Shown here: positions 44,123 through 52,526 of the stretch, piece after piece
How positions within the stretch are numbered: the first letter of the stretch is position 1
Layout of the letters: every line of letters begins with the position of its first letter
Origin: Streptomyces sp. NBC_00569
GTDB taxonomy: Bacteria; Actinomycetota; Actinomycetes; Streptomycetales; Streptomycetaceae
DNA: 64,000 nucleotides
Assembly (NCBI RefSeq): GCF_036345255.1
Contig: NZ_CP107783.1
Coordinates: 4,265,501 to 4,329,500 of the forward strand
Reading direction: 5' to 3'
The notes under the pieces: model-generated
What the model was told of the DNA's origin: nothing
Database searches by the model: none
The model's input: the letters and a program-made list of their open reading frames with translations, nothing else
Position numbers and translations under genes: made by a program

Positions 44123-44881
44123 TCAGGCCACCAGCTCGCCGAAGGACTCCTCCAGGTCACGGCCGAAGCTGAGGACCTCGTCCTCGCGCAGCCGGCGCAG
44201 GGAGCGCCAGATGCTGGACTTCACCGTGCCGACACTGATGTCGAGGATGTCCGCGATCTCGGGGTCCGTACGACCCTCGTAGTAGCGCAGTACGAGCATC
44301 GTGCGCTGCGTTTCGGGGAGGCGGGCCAGGGCCTGCCAGAGAACCGCGCGCAGCTCCGTGCCGCGCATCGCGTCCGTGTCGCCCGCCGTCTCCGGCAGTT
44401 CCTCGGTCGGGTACTCGTTCAGCTTGCGGCGGCGCCACGCGCTGATGTGCAGATTGGTCATGGTGCGGCGGAGGTAGCCCCCGACCGCCGCCTTGTCGCT
44501 GATCCTGTCCCAGGCGCGGTACGTCGAGAAGAGGGCGCTCTGGAGCAGGTCCTCGGCCTCGAACCGGTCACCGGTCAGGTGGTAGGCGGTTGCGTACAGG
44601 GAGGCGCGGCGTTCCTGGACGTAGGCCGTGAACTCGGCCTCCGACAGGGACTTCTTCCGCTCCCCCGATTCCTCCCCGTACGCGGCTCCCCCGTCGGACA
44701 CCGCCTGGTTCGCGTCAACCACCGTCATGTACGCGGTGTGCTGACGCCCGGTGCCGCGAGCGCACCCCCGCCCGCTCACGGCACCGGACAACTCGTGCTT
44801 CCCGGAACCGGGACTCCGCACGAGAGCGTCATGAAGACGTGTGACAACTGCGCCAGTGGTGGTGCTGTGCAGCGTGTTCAT
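44123..44881 (-). CDS. sigQ: ECF sigma factor SigQ
   Basis: A SigE-family ECF sigma factor. Region 2 is FTAYVQERRASLYATAYHLTGDRFEAEDLLQSALFSTYRAWDRI and region 4 is LPETQRTMLVLRYYEGRTDPEIADILDISVGTVKSSIWRSLRRLRE. It is divergent from afsQ1-afsQ2, the known sigQ-afsQ arrangement of Streptomyces. In that system AfsQ1 activates sigQ and the pathway affects antibiotic production and nitrogen response. The start at 44881 (MNTLHSTTT) gives 252 residues. ATG at 44728 (MTVVDANQ) would give 201 and matches the core domain better, so the N terminus is uncertain. Confidence 0.9.
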   Translation of the reverse strand: MNTLHSTTTGAVVTRLHDALVRSPGSGKHELSGAVSGRGCARGTGRQHTAYMTVVDANQAVSDGGAAYGEESGERKKSLSEAEFTAYVQERRASLYATAYHLTGDRFEAEDLLQSALFSTYRAWDRISDKAAVGGYLRRTMTNLHISAWRRRKLNEYPTEELPETAGDTDAMRGTELRAVLWQALARLPETQRTMLVLRYYEGRTDPEIADILDISVGTVKSSIWRSLRRLREDEVLSFGRDLEESFGELVA

Positions 44882-44989
44882 CTCGCGCCCCCCGTCGTGG
44901 AGTCTCGGTTTCCCGTGGCTCGTAAGGACTTGCGTCCTTGCGATGTCCAAAAGCTTGCCCGGGTCACTTCATGACGGTGTCCGTCGACT

Positions 44990-45005
44990 GTCACAGACCT
45001 GTCAC
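44990..45005. promoter_or_regulatory. AfsQ1 box between sigQ and afsQ1
   Basis: GTCAC-AGACCT-GTCAC matches the AfsQ1 consensus GTnAC-n6-GTnAC exactly. It lies 108 bp ahead of the sigQ start and 114 bp ahead of the afsQ1 start, in the shared promoter region, and is the expected site for activation of sigQ. Confidence 0.82.
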
Positions 45006-45119
45006 AGGGCCCGGGCGTGTGCGAGTCGTGTGTGGATGGGGCCCGATGCCGCCTCATTACGAGCTTGGGAGCGCTCCAACGGTCGAACTTGAGCCGTGCC
45101 ATGGGACAGAATGACGTCT

Positions 45120-45797
45120 GTGCCTTCCCTGTTGCTGATCGAGGACGACGACGCCATCCGAACGGCCCTGGAGCTCTCTCTTACGCGCCAGGGCCATCGG
45201 GTTGCCACCGCTGCCACCGGAGAGGACGGTCTGAAGCTGTTGCGTGAGCAGCGGCCGGACCTGATCGTGCTGGATGTGATGCTGCCCGGCATCGACGGGT
45301 TCGAGGTGTGCCGGCGTATCCGGCGCACGGACCAGTTGCCGATCATCCTGCTCACGGCGCGCAGCGACGACATCGATGTGGTGGTCGGGCTGGAGTCCGG
45401 CGCCGACGACTACGTCGTGAAACCGGTGCAGGGGCGGGTGCTCGACGCCCGGATCCGCGCGGTGCTCCGGCGGGGCGAGCGGGAGGCCAACGACGCGGCG
45501 TCGTTCGGCAGTCTCGTCATCGACCGGGCCGCGATGACGGTCACGAAGAACGGCGAGGACCTCCAACTGACGCCCACGGAGCTGCGATTGCTCCTCGAGC
45601 TGAGCCGCAGGCCGGGCCAGGCGCTGTCGCGGCAGCAGCTGCTGCGCCTGGTGTGGGAGCACGACTACCTCGGTGACTCGCGGCTCGTCGACGCGTGTGT
45701 GCAGCGGCTGCGCGCGAAGGTCGAGGACGTGCCGTCGTCGCCGACGCTGATCCGTACGGTGCGCGGGGTCGGATACCGGCTGGACACGCCTCAGTGA
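45120..45797 (+). CDS. afsQ1: Response regulator AfsQ1
   Basis: A 225-residue OmpR-type regulator. The receiver domain has Glu8/Asp9/Asp10 (LLIEDDD), phospho-acceptor Asp52 (LIVLDVMLPG) and a conserved Lys in VVKPVQGR. The winged helix ends RTVRGVGYRLDTPQ. The sequence is essentially that of S. coelicolor AfsQ1, which controls antibiotic genes, sigQ and nitrogen genes. The GTG at 45120 has no ribosome site but a CAGAAT -10-like hexamer 7 nt earlier, so the transcript may be leaderless. It overlaps afsQ2 by four bases (GTGA). Confidence 0.96.
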   Translation: MPSLLLIEDDDAIRTALELSLTRQGHRVATAATGEDGLKLLREQRPDLIVLDVMLPGIDGFEVCRRIRRTDQLPIILLTARSDDIDVVVGLESGADDYVVKPVQGRVLDARIRAVLRRGEREANDAASFGSLVIDRAAMTVTKNGEDLQLTPTELRLLLELSRRPGQALSRQQLLRLVWEHDYLGDSRLVDACVQRLRAKVEDVPSSPTLIRTVRGVGYRLDTPQ

Positions 45798-47374
45798 GTG
45801 ATGCGCACGACCGGCTGCGGGGGTGGGCCGCGGCGAAGAAGGCGATACTCGCCGGCCTGCGCTTCACGAGCCTGCGGCTGCGGCTCGTCGTCGTCTTCGC
45901 CCTGGTGGCGCTGACCGCGGCGGTGTCGGCGTCGGGGATCGCGTACTGGCTGAACCGTGAGGCGGTGCTGACCCGGGCGCAGGACGCGGCGCTCAGCGAC
46001 TTCCAGCAGGAGATGCAGAACCGCGCCGCGGCGCTGCCCGAGCATCCGACGCAGGGCGAGTTGCAGCATGCCGCGAACCTGATGGCGAGCAGCAGCCAGC
46101 ACTTCAGTGTGCTGCTGATCAGCGACGACAAGGACGGCCGGCGGATCGCGGGCAACTCCGACCTGGACGCGATCACGCTGGACGAGGTGCCGCGTTCGCT
46201 GCGGGACGCGGTGAACAGGGAGCAGCCCCTCACGGACGGCAACAAGCACCCGTACCACCTGTACTGGCAGCGGATCGTCAGCAATGACACGCCGTATCTG
46301 GTCGGCGGGGCACGCGTGATCGACGGGGGGCCGACGGGCTACATGCTCAAGTCCCTGGAGCCGGAGGCGAAGGATCTCAACTCCCTTGCCTGGTCGCTCG
46401 GGATCGCGACGGCGCTCGCGCTGGTCGGTTCGGCGCTGCTCGCGCAGGCCGCGGCGACGACGGTGCTCAAGCCGGTGCACCGGCTCGGGCGGGCGGCCCG
46501 GCGGCTCGGGGAAGGGAAGCTGGACACGCGTCTGCGGGTGTCCGGTACGGATGAACTGGCCGATCTTTCCCGGACGTTCAACCGGACCGCGGAGAATCTG
46601 GAGAAGAAGGTCGCCGACATGAGTGCGCGCGAGGAGGCGTCGCGGCGCTTCGTCGCCGACATGTCGCACGAGCTGCGTACACCGCTGACCGCGATCACCG
46701 CGGTGACGGAGGTGCTCGAGGAGGAGCTCGACGCGGAGACCGGTTCGGTCGACCCGATGATCGAGCCGGCCGTGCGTCTCGTGGTGAGCGAGACGCGCCG
46801 GCTGAACGACCTGGTGGAGAACCTGATGGAGGTGACCCGCTTCGACGCCGGCACCGCCCGGCTCGTCCTCGACCACGTCGACATCGCCGACCAGATCACG
46901 GCCTGCATCGACGCCCGCGCCTGGCTCGACGCGGTGGACCTGGACGCGGAGCGCGGCATCATGGCCCGCATCGACCCGCGCCGCCTCGACGTCATCATGG
47001 CGAACCTGATCGGGAACGCGCTCAAGCACGGCGGCTCGCCGGTGCGGGTGTCCGTGCGGCTTGCGGACTCGGCGCTGGTGATCGAGGTGCGCGACCACGG
47101 GCCCGGCATCCCGCAGGACGTGCTCCCGCATGTCTTCGACCGGTTCTACAAGGCGAGCGCGTCGCGGCCGCGTTCGGAGGGCAGTGGGCTCGGGCTCTCG
47201 ATCGCCCTGGAGAACGCGCACATCCACGGCGGCGAGATCACGGCCGCCAACTCCCCCGAGGGCGGCGCCGTGTTCACGTTCCGGCTGCCGCTCGACGCCT
47301 CACAGCTGACGCTGCCGCCCGAAGACGAGGGCGCCGTCGGTGACGGTTCCGGTGAGGAGGGCGGCGCGCGATGA
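45794..47374 (+). CDS. afsQ2: Sensor histidine kinase AfsQ2
   Basis: A 526-residue membrane sensor. Two membrane helices (about 31-52 LVVVFALVALTAAVSASGIAYW, and about 205-225 LGIATALALVGSALLAQAAATTV) flank an extracellular sensing domain. HAMP, the phosphorylation box DMSHELRTPLTAIT and an ATPase domain (NLIGNALKHGG, DHGPGIP, GSGLGLSIA) follow. It phosphorylates AfsQ1. The start GTG at 45794 overlaps the afsQ1 stop. The 3' end overlaps the lipoprotein gene by ATGA. Confidence 0.95.
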   Translation: MSDAHDRLRGWAAAKKAILAGLRFTSLRLRLVVVFALVALTAAVSASGIAYWLNREAVLTRAQDAALSDFQQEMQNRAAALPEHPTQGELQHAANLMASSSQHFSVLLISDDKDGRRIAGNSDLDAITLDEVPRSLRDAVNREQPLTDGNKHPYHLYWQRIVSNDTPYLVGGARVIDGGPTGYMLKSLEPEAKDLNSLAWSLGIATALALVGSALLAQAAATTVLKPVHRLGRAARRLGEGKLDTRLRVSGTDELADLSRTFNRTAENLEKKVADMSAREEASRRFVADMSHELRTPLTAITAVTEVLEEELDAETGSVDPMIEPAVRLVVSETRRLNDLVENLMEVTRFDAGTARLVLDHVDIADQITACIDARAWLDAVDLDAERGIMARIDPRRLDVIMANLIGNALKHGGSPVRVSVRLADSALVIEVRDHGPGIPQDVLPHVFDRFYKASASRPRSEGSGLGLSIALENAHIHGGEITAANSPEGGAVFTFRLPLDASQLTLPPEDEGAVGDGSGEEGGAR

Positions 47375-47982
47375 CCGCACGCAAGGCAGGACGGCGTCAC
47401 GCGGTGCTGGGTGCGGCGGTTCTCGCCGTGCTGCTCGCCGGGTGCGGGATCAGGCCTACGGAGGTGCCGACGGACTTCGGGGCCGCGCCGTCACGGGTGC
47501 CGTGCACGCTGTCGGGGCCCGGTCTGGAGACGCGCTCGGGCGGCGAGTTCGCCGTGCAGGTGTATCTGGTCTGTACGTCGCAGCTGGTGAGCGTCGACCG
47601 GTCGGTGACCCTGCCGAAGGGGCGGGGCGCCTCGGACCGGGTGAGGCTCGCGCAGGCGCTGCTCGACGAGCTGGAGCAGTCTCCGGGCGGCGCCGAGCGG
47701 CAGGCGGGGTACACGACGGACGTCCGTCCCGGGATGACCGTCTCGGGGCCGGGCAAGGGTGACCCGGACGACGCGCTGCGGCTGAGCGTCCCGCCGGACG
47801 ACCTCTCGCCGTACGCACTGGCCCAGATCGTGTGTACGTATGCGAACGGCGGGGCCACGGCGAAAGACGACAAGGTCGTGCTCGGCGGGCCGGGTGACGA
47901 CGCTCTGCGCGCGTACGACTGTTCTCCGGAGATGCGGACGCGGCCGGGGCTCGTCCCGGCGCCCGCCGAGACGGTCGGCTGA
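47371..47982 (+). CDS. AfsQ-associated lipoprotein
   Basis: A 203-residue lipoprotein: signal peptide RRHAVLGAAVLAVLLAGC with lipobox LLAGC (Cys25), then a GerMN-like region (DRSVTLPKGRGASDRVRLAQALLDELEQSP). Translationally coupled to afsQ2 (ATGA overlap). The same third gene accompanies afsQ1-afsQ2 in S. coelicolor, so it probably modulates the kinase at the membrane surface. Mechanism not shown by sequence. Confidence 0.88.
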   Translation: MTARKAGRRHAVLGAAVLAVLLAGCGIRPTEVPTDFGAAPSRVPCTLSGPGLETRSGGEFAVQVYLVCTSQLVSVDRSVTLPKGRGASDRVRLAQALLDELEQSPGGAERQAGYTTDVRPGMTVSGPGKGDPDDALRLSVPPDDLSPYALAQIVCTYANGGATAKDDKVVLGGPGDDALRAYDCSPEMRTRPGLVPAPAETVG

Positions 47983-48059
47983 CGGGGGCGGGCGCGGTGG
48001 TCGCGGGCGGACGCCGGCGACGCGGAACCGATCGTCCCGCCGTCCGCGTCTTGGGGGGC

Positions 48060-48602
48060 GTGCAGCGCCATCGCCCGGGCGGCTCCAAGGCCGCCATCCG
48101 CTTCCGTACGGCAGGGATAGTCCTCCTTGCCGCGCATCTGCTTCTCGTCTGCTGGATCACGCTGCGACCACTGGACGTGCCGTGGGTCAGCGCCGCGAAC
48201 CTGCATCCGTTCGCGGGGATCAGGGCGGATCTCGCGCTCGGCCCGGCGGAGGCGGTGCGGCGGATCGGCAAGGAGCTGCTGCTGCTCGCCCCGCTGGGGG
48301 TGCTGCTGCCGATCGCCGGGGGGCGGCTCCTCGTCTCGCCGCTGGGTTCGCTGGTGCGTACGGTCGCCGCCGGAGCGCTGCTCTCGCTCGGCATCGAGCT
48401 GCTGCAGACCGGGGTGCCGGGGCAGGTCGTGGACATCGACTCGCTGTTCCTGAACACGCTGGGCGTGGCCCTCGCGCACGCGGCCGTGGTGCCGACCCTC
48501 AGGGGCAGGCTCCGCCGCAGGACCGAGGTCACCCCCCTCCCCCGGGAGGAGCCGTCTCAGGGGCGGACCCCGACGATTTCCAGGGTCGGCGTCGCCCCGT
48601 GA
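48060..48602 (+). CDS. VanZ-like membrane protein
   Basis: About 180 residues with four or five membrane helices: RTAGIVLLAAHLLLVCWITL, LLLLAPLGVLLPIAGGRL and TVAAGALLSLGIELLQTGVPGQVVDIDSLFLNTLGVALAHAAV. The last includes the VanZ family signature IELLQ...R/Q..D..D...N..G. In enterococci VanZ lowers teicoplanin binding. Most bacterial members are of unknown function. The start is uncertain: GTG at 48060 begins the family-like sequence, while the frame is open from 47997, just after the lipoprotein gene. Confidence 0.83.
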   Translation: MQRHRPGGSKAAIRFRTAGIVLLAAHLLLVCWITLRPLDVPWVSAANLHPFAGIRADLALGPAEAVRRIGKELLLLAPLGVLLPIAGGRLLVSPLGSLVRTVAAGALLSLGIELLQTGVPGQVVDIDSLFLNTLGVALAHAAVVPTLRGRLRRRTEVTPLPREEPSQGRTPTISRVGVAP

Positions 48603-48701
48603 GCTGACGCTTCGCCCGGTTCGTCACCGTAGCTTTGAAGCCATCAGAGACGCCCCGGCCGAGGGGGCGCCTCACCGCTACGGTTCGCGAAGGAGCCCAC
48701 C

Positions 48702-48902
48702 ATGACCGCCCTTGCCCGCCCCACGAACGGACGGATGATCGGCGGAGTGTGCGCAGCGCTGGCAAGGCGCTTCGGCACCTCCGCGACCACGATGCGCGTG
48801 ATCTTCGTGCTCTCGTGTCTGCTTCCCGGTCCCCAGTTCCTGCTGTACATCGCGCTGTGGATCCTGCTGCCGAGCGAGGGCAAGGTCCGCCAGGCGTGGT
48901 GA
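48702..48902 (+). CDS. PspC-domain protein
   Basis: A 66-residue PspC/phage-shock-type membrane protein: RPTNGRMIGGVCAALARRFGTSATTMRVIFVLSCLLPGPQFLLYIALWILLPSE. One membrane helix spans about residues 33-56. Small PspC proteins are common in actinobacteria and are thought to help with envelope stress. Strong AGGAG site before the ATG at 48702. It is followed by a hairpin terminator. Confidence 0.92.
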   Translation: MTALARPTNGRMIGGVCAALARRFGTSATTMRVIFVLSCLLPGPQFLLYIALWILLPSEGKVRQAW

Positions 48903-48931
48903 CGACGGAATCCGCAGGCTGATGTACGACA

Positions 48932-48969
48932 AGGAGGGGCGCACCCGCGCGAGCGGGTGCGCCCCTCCT
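48932..48969. terminator. Bidirectional terminator after pspC-like gene
   Basis: A perfect 17-bp stem (48932-48948 with 48953-48969) with a GCGA tetraloop, between the PspC gene (plus) and the secreted-protein gene ending at 49000 (minus). Confidence 0.93.
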
Positions 48970-48999
48970 GTGTGTCGTGCGTGTGCCGTGTCGGGTGGG

Positions 49000-49341
49000 T
49001 CAGCCGACGGGCAGGGCACCGCCGGCGGGCAGCGACTTGACGGGCAGGCCGCCGAGGAGGCCGGAGACCGGGTCGCTGCCGTTGGTGGGGAGGGCCTTCT
49101 GGACGGCGGGCGCGGCGGCGTTCAGGCCACCGGCGACGGCGTTCTTGCCGGCGGTCAGGGACTCGGTGCCGGCGGGCACCACCTGCGCGACCTGCCCGGC
49201 GGGGAGCGTGCTGGTCACGGTGTCCAGGGCCGAGCCGGCGTCCGGGAGGGCGGGGGCGGCGGAGGCGGCACCGGCGCCCGCGGCGGCGAAGGCGGCACCG
49301 AGGGCGGCGACACCGAGGGTCTTGACGGCAGACTGCTTCAT
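49000..49341 (-). CDS. Small secreted Ala/Pro-rich protein
   Basis: A 113-residue exported protein: signal peptide KQSAVKTLGVAALGAAFAAAGAGAASA, cleaved near residue 28, then a mature part of about 85 residues (LPDAGSALDTVTSTLPAGQVAQVVPAGTESLTAGKNAV...). No cysteines. It has the Ala/Leu/Pro/Gly bias of surface-active or wall-associated proteins of aerial hyphae, but is not a chaplin or rodlin. ATG start at 49341 with GTGAAATGAG ahead. Function unknown. Confidence 0.78.
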   Translation of the reverse strand: MKQSAVKTLGVAALGAAFAAAGAGAASAAPALPDAGSALDTVTSTLPAGQVAQVVPAGTESLTAGKNAVAGGLNAAAPAVQKALPTNGSDPVSGLLGGLPVKSLPAGGALPVG

Positions 49342-49483
49342 TGTGAAATGAGTCCTCGTGAACGGGGGCTTGAGCGGTCCACGACCGTAAACATGCGTCA
49401 GGGCGCGTTGCAAACAGCGAATTACGCGCGGAAGCGGCCGGGAGACAATGTTCCCGGCCGCTTCGGATTCGCACAAAAAGGCG

Positions 49484-50641
49484 CTACTGCGCGACAGAAC
49501 CCCTGGTCGAGGCGGTCTGACGGAACAGCCATTCGGATTTCAACTCGGCATATCCCGGCTTGATGACGTCATTGATCATGGCCAGTCGTTCATCGAAAGG
49601 AATGAATGCTGATTTCATCGCATTGACAGTGAACCACTGCATGTCGTCGAGCGTGTAGCCGAAAGCGTCGACCAGGTGCTCGAACTCACGGCTCATGCTG
49701 GTGCCGGACATGAGGCGGTTGTCCGTGTTCACCGTGGCACGGAAGTGCAGCTTGCGGAGCAGGCCGATGGGGTGGGCCTCGTAGGAGTCGGCGGCGCCCG
49801 TCTGGAGGTTGGAGCTCGGGCACATCTCCAGGGGGATGCGCTTGTCACGTACGTAGGAGGCGAGACGCCCGAGCTCGACCGTGCCGTCGTCCTCGACCTT
49901 GATGTCGTCGATGATCCGCACGCCGTGACCGAGGCGGTCGGCGCCGCACCACTGGAGCGCCTGCCAGATGGAGGGCAGGCCGAAGGCCTCGCCCGCGTGG
50001 ATCGTGAAGTGGTTGTTCTCGCGCTTGAGGTACTCGAAGGCGTCGAGGTGGCGGGTGGGAGGGAAGCCGGCCTCGGCGCCCGCGATGTCGAAGCCGACGA
50101 CTCCGGTGTCGCGGTAGCGGTTGGCGAGTTCGGCGATCTCCAGGGCGCGGGCCGCGTGCCGCATGGCGGTGAGCAGGGCGCCCACGCGGATGCGGTGGCC
50201 GTTGGCCTTGGCGCGCCGCTCGCCTTCCCGGAAGCCCGAGTTGACCGCCTCGACGACCTCTTCGAGGGTGAGGCCCTGTTCGAGGTGCTGCTCGGGGGCG
50301 TAGCGGATCTCGGCGTAGACGACGCCGTCCTCGGCGAGGTCCTCGGCGCACTCGGCGGCGACCCGGAACAGCGCCTCGCGGGTCTGCATGACGGCGCAGG
50401 TGTGGGCGAAGGTCTCCAGGTAGCGCTCGAGGGAGCCGGAGTCGGCGGCCTCGCGGAACCAGATGCCGAGCTTGTCGGGGTCGGTCTCCGGGAGGTTCTC
50501 GTAGCCCTGCTCCAGGGCGAGTTCGACGATGGTGCCGGGGCGAAGCCCGCCGTCGAGGTGGTCGTGCAGCAGCACCTTGGGGGCGCGAACGATCTGCTCG
50601 GGGGTCGGAATCTGCGAGTTTCCGCTGGTCTGGCTCGTCAT
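49484..50641 (-). CDS. add: Adenosine deaminase
   Basis: A 385-residue zinc hydrolase converting (deoxy)adenosine to (deoxy)inosine, which feeds the purine nucleoside phosphorylase encoded at 35418. Metal and catalytic motifs: [10 protein letters not shown] (first zinc histidines, here HDHLDG), [10 protein letters not shown] (His and catalytic Glu), RLGHGVRI and [10 protein letters not shown], and [17 protein letters not shown] (zinc Asp). The ATG at 50641 lies 6 nt downstream of a -10-like TAGAGT, so the message is probably leaderless. Confidence 0.95.
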   Translation of the reverse strand: MTSQTSGNSQIPTPEQIVRAPKVLLHDHLDGGLRPGTIVELALEQGYENLPETDPDKLGIWFREAADSGSLERYLETFAHTCAVMQTREALFRVAAECAEDLAEDGVVYAEIRYAPEQHLEQGLTLEEVVEAVNSGFREGERRAKANGHRIRVGALLTAMRHAARALEIAELANRYRDTGVVGFDIAGAEAGFPPTRHLDAFEYLKRENNHFTIHAGEAFGLPSIWQALQWCGADRLGHGVRIIDDIKVEDDGTVELGRLASYVRDKRIPLEMCPSSNLQTGAADSYEAHPIGLLRKLHFRATVNTDNRLMSGTSMSREFEHLVDAFGYTLDDMQWFTVNAMKSAFIPFDERLAMINDVIKPGYAELKSEWLFRQTASTRGSVAQ

Positions 50642-50647
50642 TTCCGC

Positions 50648-50669
50648 ACTCTAACGCCTACGCGCGTAG
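50648..50669 (-). promoter_or_regulatory. Nucleoside operator and -10 element of add
   Basis: CTACGCGCGTAG (50658-50669). On the minus strand it is followed by -10-like TAGAGT (complement of 50648-50653), six bases before the ATG at 50641. Same layout as at deoC and punA. Confidence 0.75.
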
Positions 50670-50754
50670 ATACCGGGTGGCGTCCGCCTGTCGATACGTA
50701 ACAGTGACCCTGCGGACGGGTGGCGTACACCGCGCCTTCTGACACTGTTCTGTC

Positions 50755-51513
50755 ATGGGACAGCAAGCGACGACGGTCCGTGAGGCCCGGCTCGGGAAGG
50801 CGGTGGGCCCCGTCCCCGCGACGGTGAGCGGTGTGGTCCTGCTGCTTCCCGCGGGCACGGAGACCTCCGCGCGCAGGCCGTCACCGCTGGCCTCGGCGAC
50901 CGTGCGGACCCTGGGGCGCACCCTCGCGCGCGAGGGTCGGCGGGACGGCCTGGCGGCGCATGTCGTGCACTACCGCAGCCGCGGCTGGAACGGCGCGCAG
51001 GCACAGCTCGCACGCGACGCCGACTGGGCGGCGGACGAGGTCGTGCGGCGCTACGGCGACGTTCCCGTCTGCCTCGTCGGGGTCGACATGGGCGCCCGCG
51101 CGGCGCTGCACGCGGGCGGGCACAGCGCCGTCAACTCGGTGCTCGCGCTTGCCCCTTGGCTGCCCGAGGAGGACGTGGCCGCGCCCCTCGAACCGGTGAA
51201 ACAGCTCGCGGGCCGCCGCGTCCTGATCGTGCACGGCACGAACGACGAGCGCACGGATCCCGAGCTGTCGTTCCGCCTGGCCGCCCGCGCGAAGAAGTCC
51301 AACCGCGACATCTGCCGTTTCGAGGTGCACTCCGACGGTCACGCGCTCCACCAGCACCGCACCGAAGTGCACGCCCTGGCAAGCGACTTCGTGCTCGGCT
51401 CGCTCTTCGGCCGGGCGTTCTCGCGCCCGGTGCAGGACGCGCTCGCCGCGCCGCCGCCGCTCGGGCTGCGGATGCCGCTGGCCTCGGGCTTCGGCAGGTC
51501 CCTGGGGCGGTGA
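50755..51513 (+). CDS. Alpha/beta-hydrolase with Asp at the nucleophile position
   Basis: A 252-residue single-domain alpha/beta hydrolase of dienelactone-hydrolase type. The nucleophile elbow reads LVGVDMGARAAL (Asp118), where most relatives have GxSxG. A later Asp (HGTNDERTD) and His (DGHALHQHR) complete a possible triad. Asp nucleophiles are known in dehalogenase and epoxide-hydrolase branches of the fold, so activity may remain, or the protein may be inactive. ATG at 50755. Divergent from add (113-bp gap). Substrate unknown. Confidence 0.78.
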   Translation: MGQQATTVREARLGKAVGPVPATVSGVVLLLPAGTETSARRPSPLASATVRTLGRTLAREGRRDGLAAHVVHYRSRGWNGAQAQLARDADWAADEVVRRYGDVPVCLVGVDMGARAALHAGGHSAVNSVLALAPWLPEEDVAAPLEPVKQLAGRRVLIVHGTNDERTDPELSFRLAARAKKSNRDICRFEVHSDGHALHQHRTEVHALASDFVLGSLFGRAFSRPVQDALAAPPPLGLRMPLASGFGRSLGR

Positions 51514-52485
51514 CTACTCCTCCGCGCGGGTCCACTCGGAGAGCAGCTTGCCGCGCCGGGACAGCAGGAACTTCTTGAACGCGGCGACCGGCGGGGTGTC
51601 CGGATGCCCGTCGAGCCAGGCCACGCCGATCTCGCGTACGGCCCGCTGGCCGGTCACCGTCAGCTCCACAACTCCCGGGCGCGGTACGGCCGGTGGCGGC
51701 AGGAGCGCCACACCGAGGCCCGCCGCGACCAGGCCGCGCAGGGTCTCCGTCTCCTCGCCCTCGAAGGCGACGCGCGGCTTGAACCCTGCCTCCGTGCACA
51801 GACCGTCGGTGATGCGGCGCAGCCCGTAACCGGGTTCGAGGGTCACGAAGGTCTCGTCGGCCGCCTCCGCGAGACGGACGCGCTTGCGGCCCGCGAGGCG
51901 GTGGTCGTCGGGGACGACCAGACGCAGGCGCTGCTCGTCGAGGCGGCGCGCGACGAGGCCGGGCGCGTCGGGGATGGGAGAGGTGAGGCAGAGATCGAGC
52001 TCGCCGGCGCGCAGGCGCTCCAGCATCGCCTCGCCGTAGTTCTGGACGAGACTGAAGCGGATGCCGGGGTGGTCGGCGCGGAAGGCGCGGATCAGGCCGG
52101 GGACGGTCTCGGAGCCCATGGTGTGCAGGAAGCCGAAGGCGACCTTGCCCGACGTGGGGTCGGCGTCGGCCCGTACCGACTCGGCGGCGCGGCCGACCTC
52201 GGTGAGCGCCTTGTCGACGGACGTGAGGAACGTGCGGCCCGCCGGGGTGAGCGAGACGGTGCGGCCGTGGCGCGCGAACAGTTCCACGCCGAGGTCCTGT
52301 TCGAGGCGGACCAGGGCGCGCGACAGCGTCGACTGAGGGATCTGGAGCTCGTGGGCGGCCCGCGTGACGTGCTCGGTGCGGGCGACCGCGGCGAAGTACG
52401 ACAGGCGTGGCGCGAGCGTCGTCACGATGTCTTCTGTGTCACTGGATGGTGACAGGCGAGTCTCTGAACTCTTCTTATGCGCCAT
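51514..52485 (-). CDS. LysR-family transcriptional regulator
   Basis: A 323-residue LysR regulator. The N-terminal winged helix (residues about 25-82) contains LSYFAAVARTEHVTRAAHELQIPQSTLSRALVRLEQDLGVELFARHGRTVSLTPAG. The C-terminal substrate domain fills the rest. It is divergent from the MFS transporter gene, the usual arrangement for control of a neighbouring efflux gene. A perfect dyad in the 41-bp gap is the likely operator. The upstream in-frame extension to 52521 would run through that dyad and is less likely. Confidence 0.92.
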   Translation of the reverse strand: MAHKKSSETRLSPSSDTEDIVTTLAPRLSYFAAVARTEHVTRAAHELQIPQSTLSRALVRLEQDLGVELFARHGRTVSLTPAGRTFLTSVDKALTEVGRAAESVRADADPTSGKVAFGFLHTMGSETVPGLIRAFRADHPGIRFSLVQNYGEAMLERLRAGELDLCLTSPIPDAPGLVARRLDEQRLRLVVPDDHRLAGRKRVRLAEAADETFVTLEPGYGLRRITDGLCTEAGFKPRVAFEGEETETLRGLVAAGLGVALLPPPAVPRPGVVELTVTGQRAVREIGVAWLDGHPDTPPVAAFKKFLLSRRGKLLSEWTRAEE

Positions 52486-52502
52486 GGGATCGATTATGGC
52501 GT

Positions 52503-52525
52503 TTTCATGCATTGGACGCATGAAA
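52503..52525. promoter_or_regulatory. Probable LysR operator between regulator and MFS gene
   Basis: TTTCATGC (52503-52510) and GCATGAAA (52518-52525) form a perfect 8-bp dyad with 7-nt spacer in the divergent promoter region. It fits the T-n11-A type LysR box and would overlap both promoters. Confidence 0.72.
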
Positions 52526-52526
52526 C

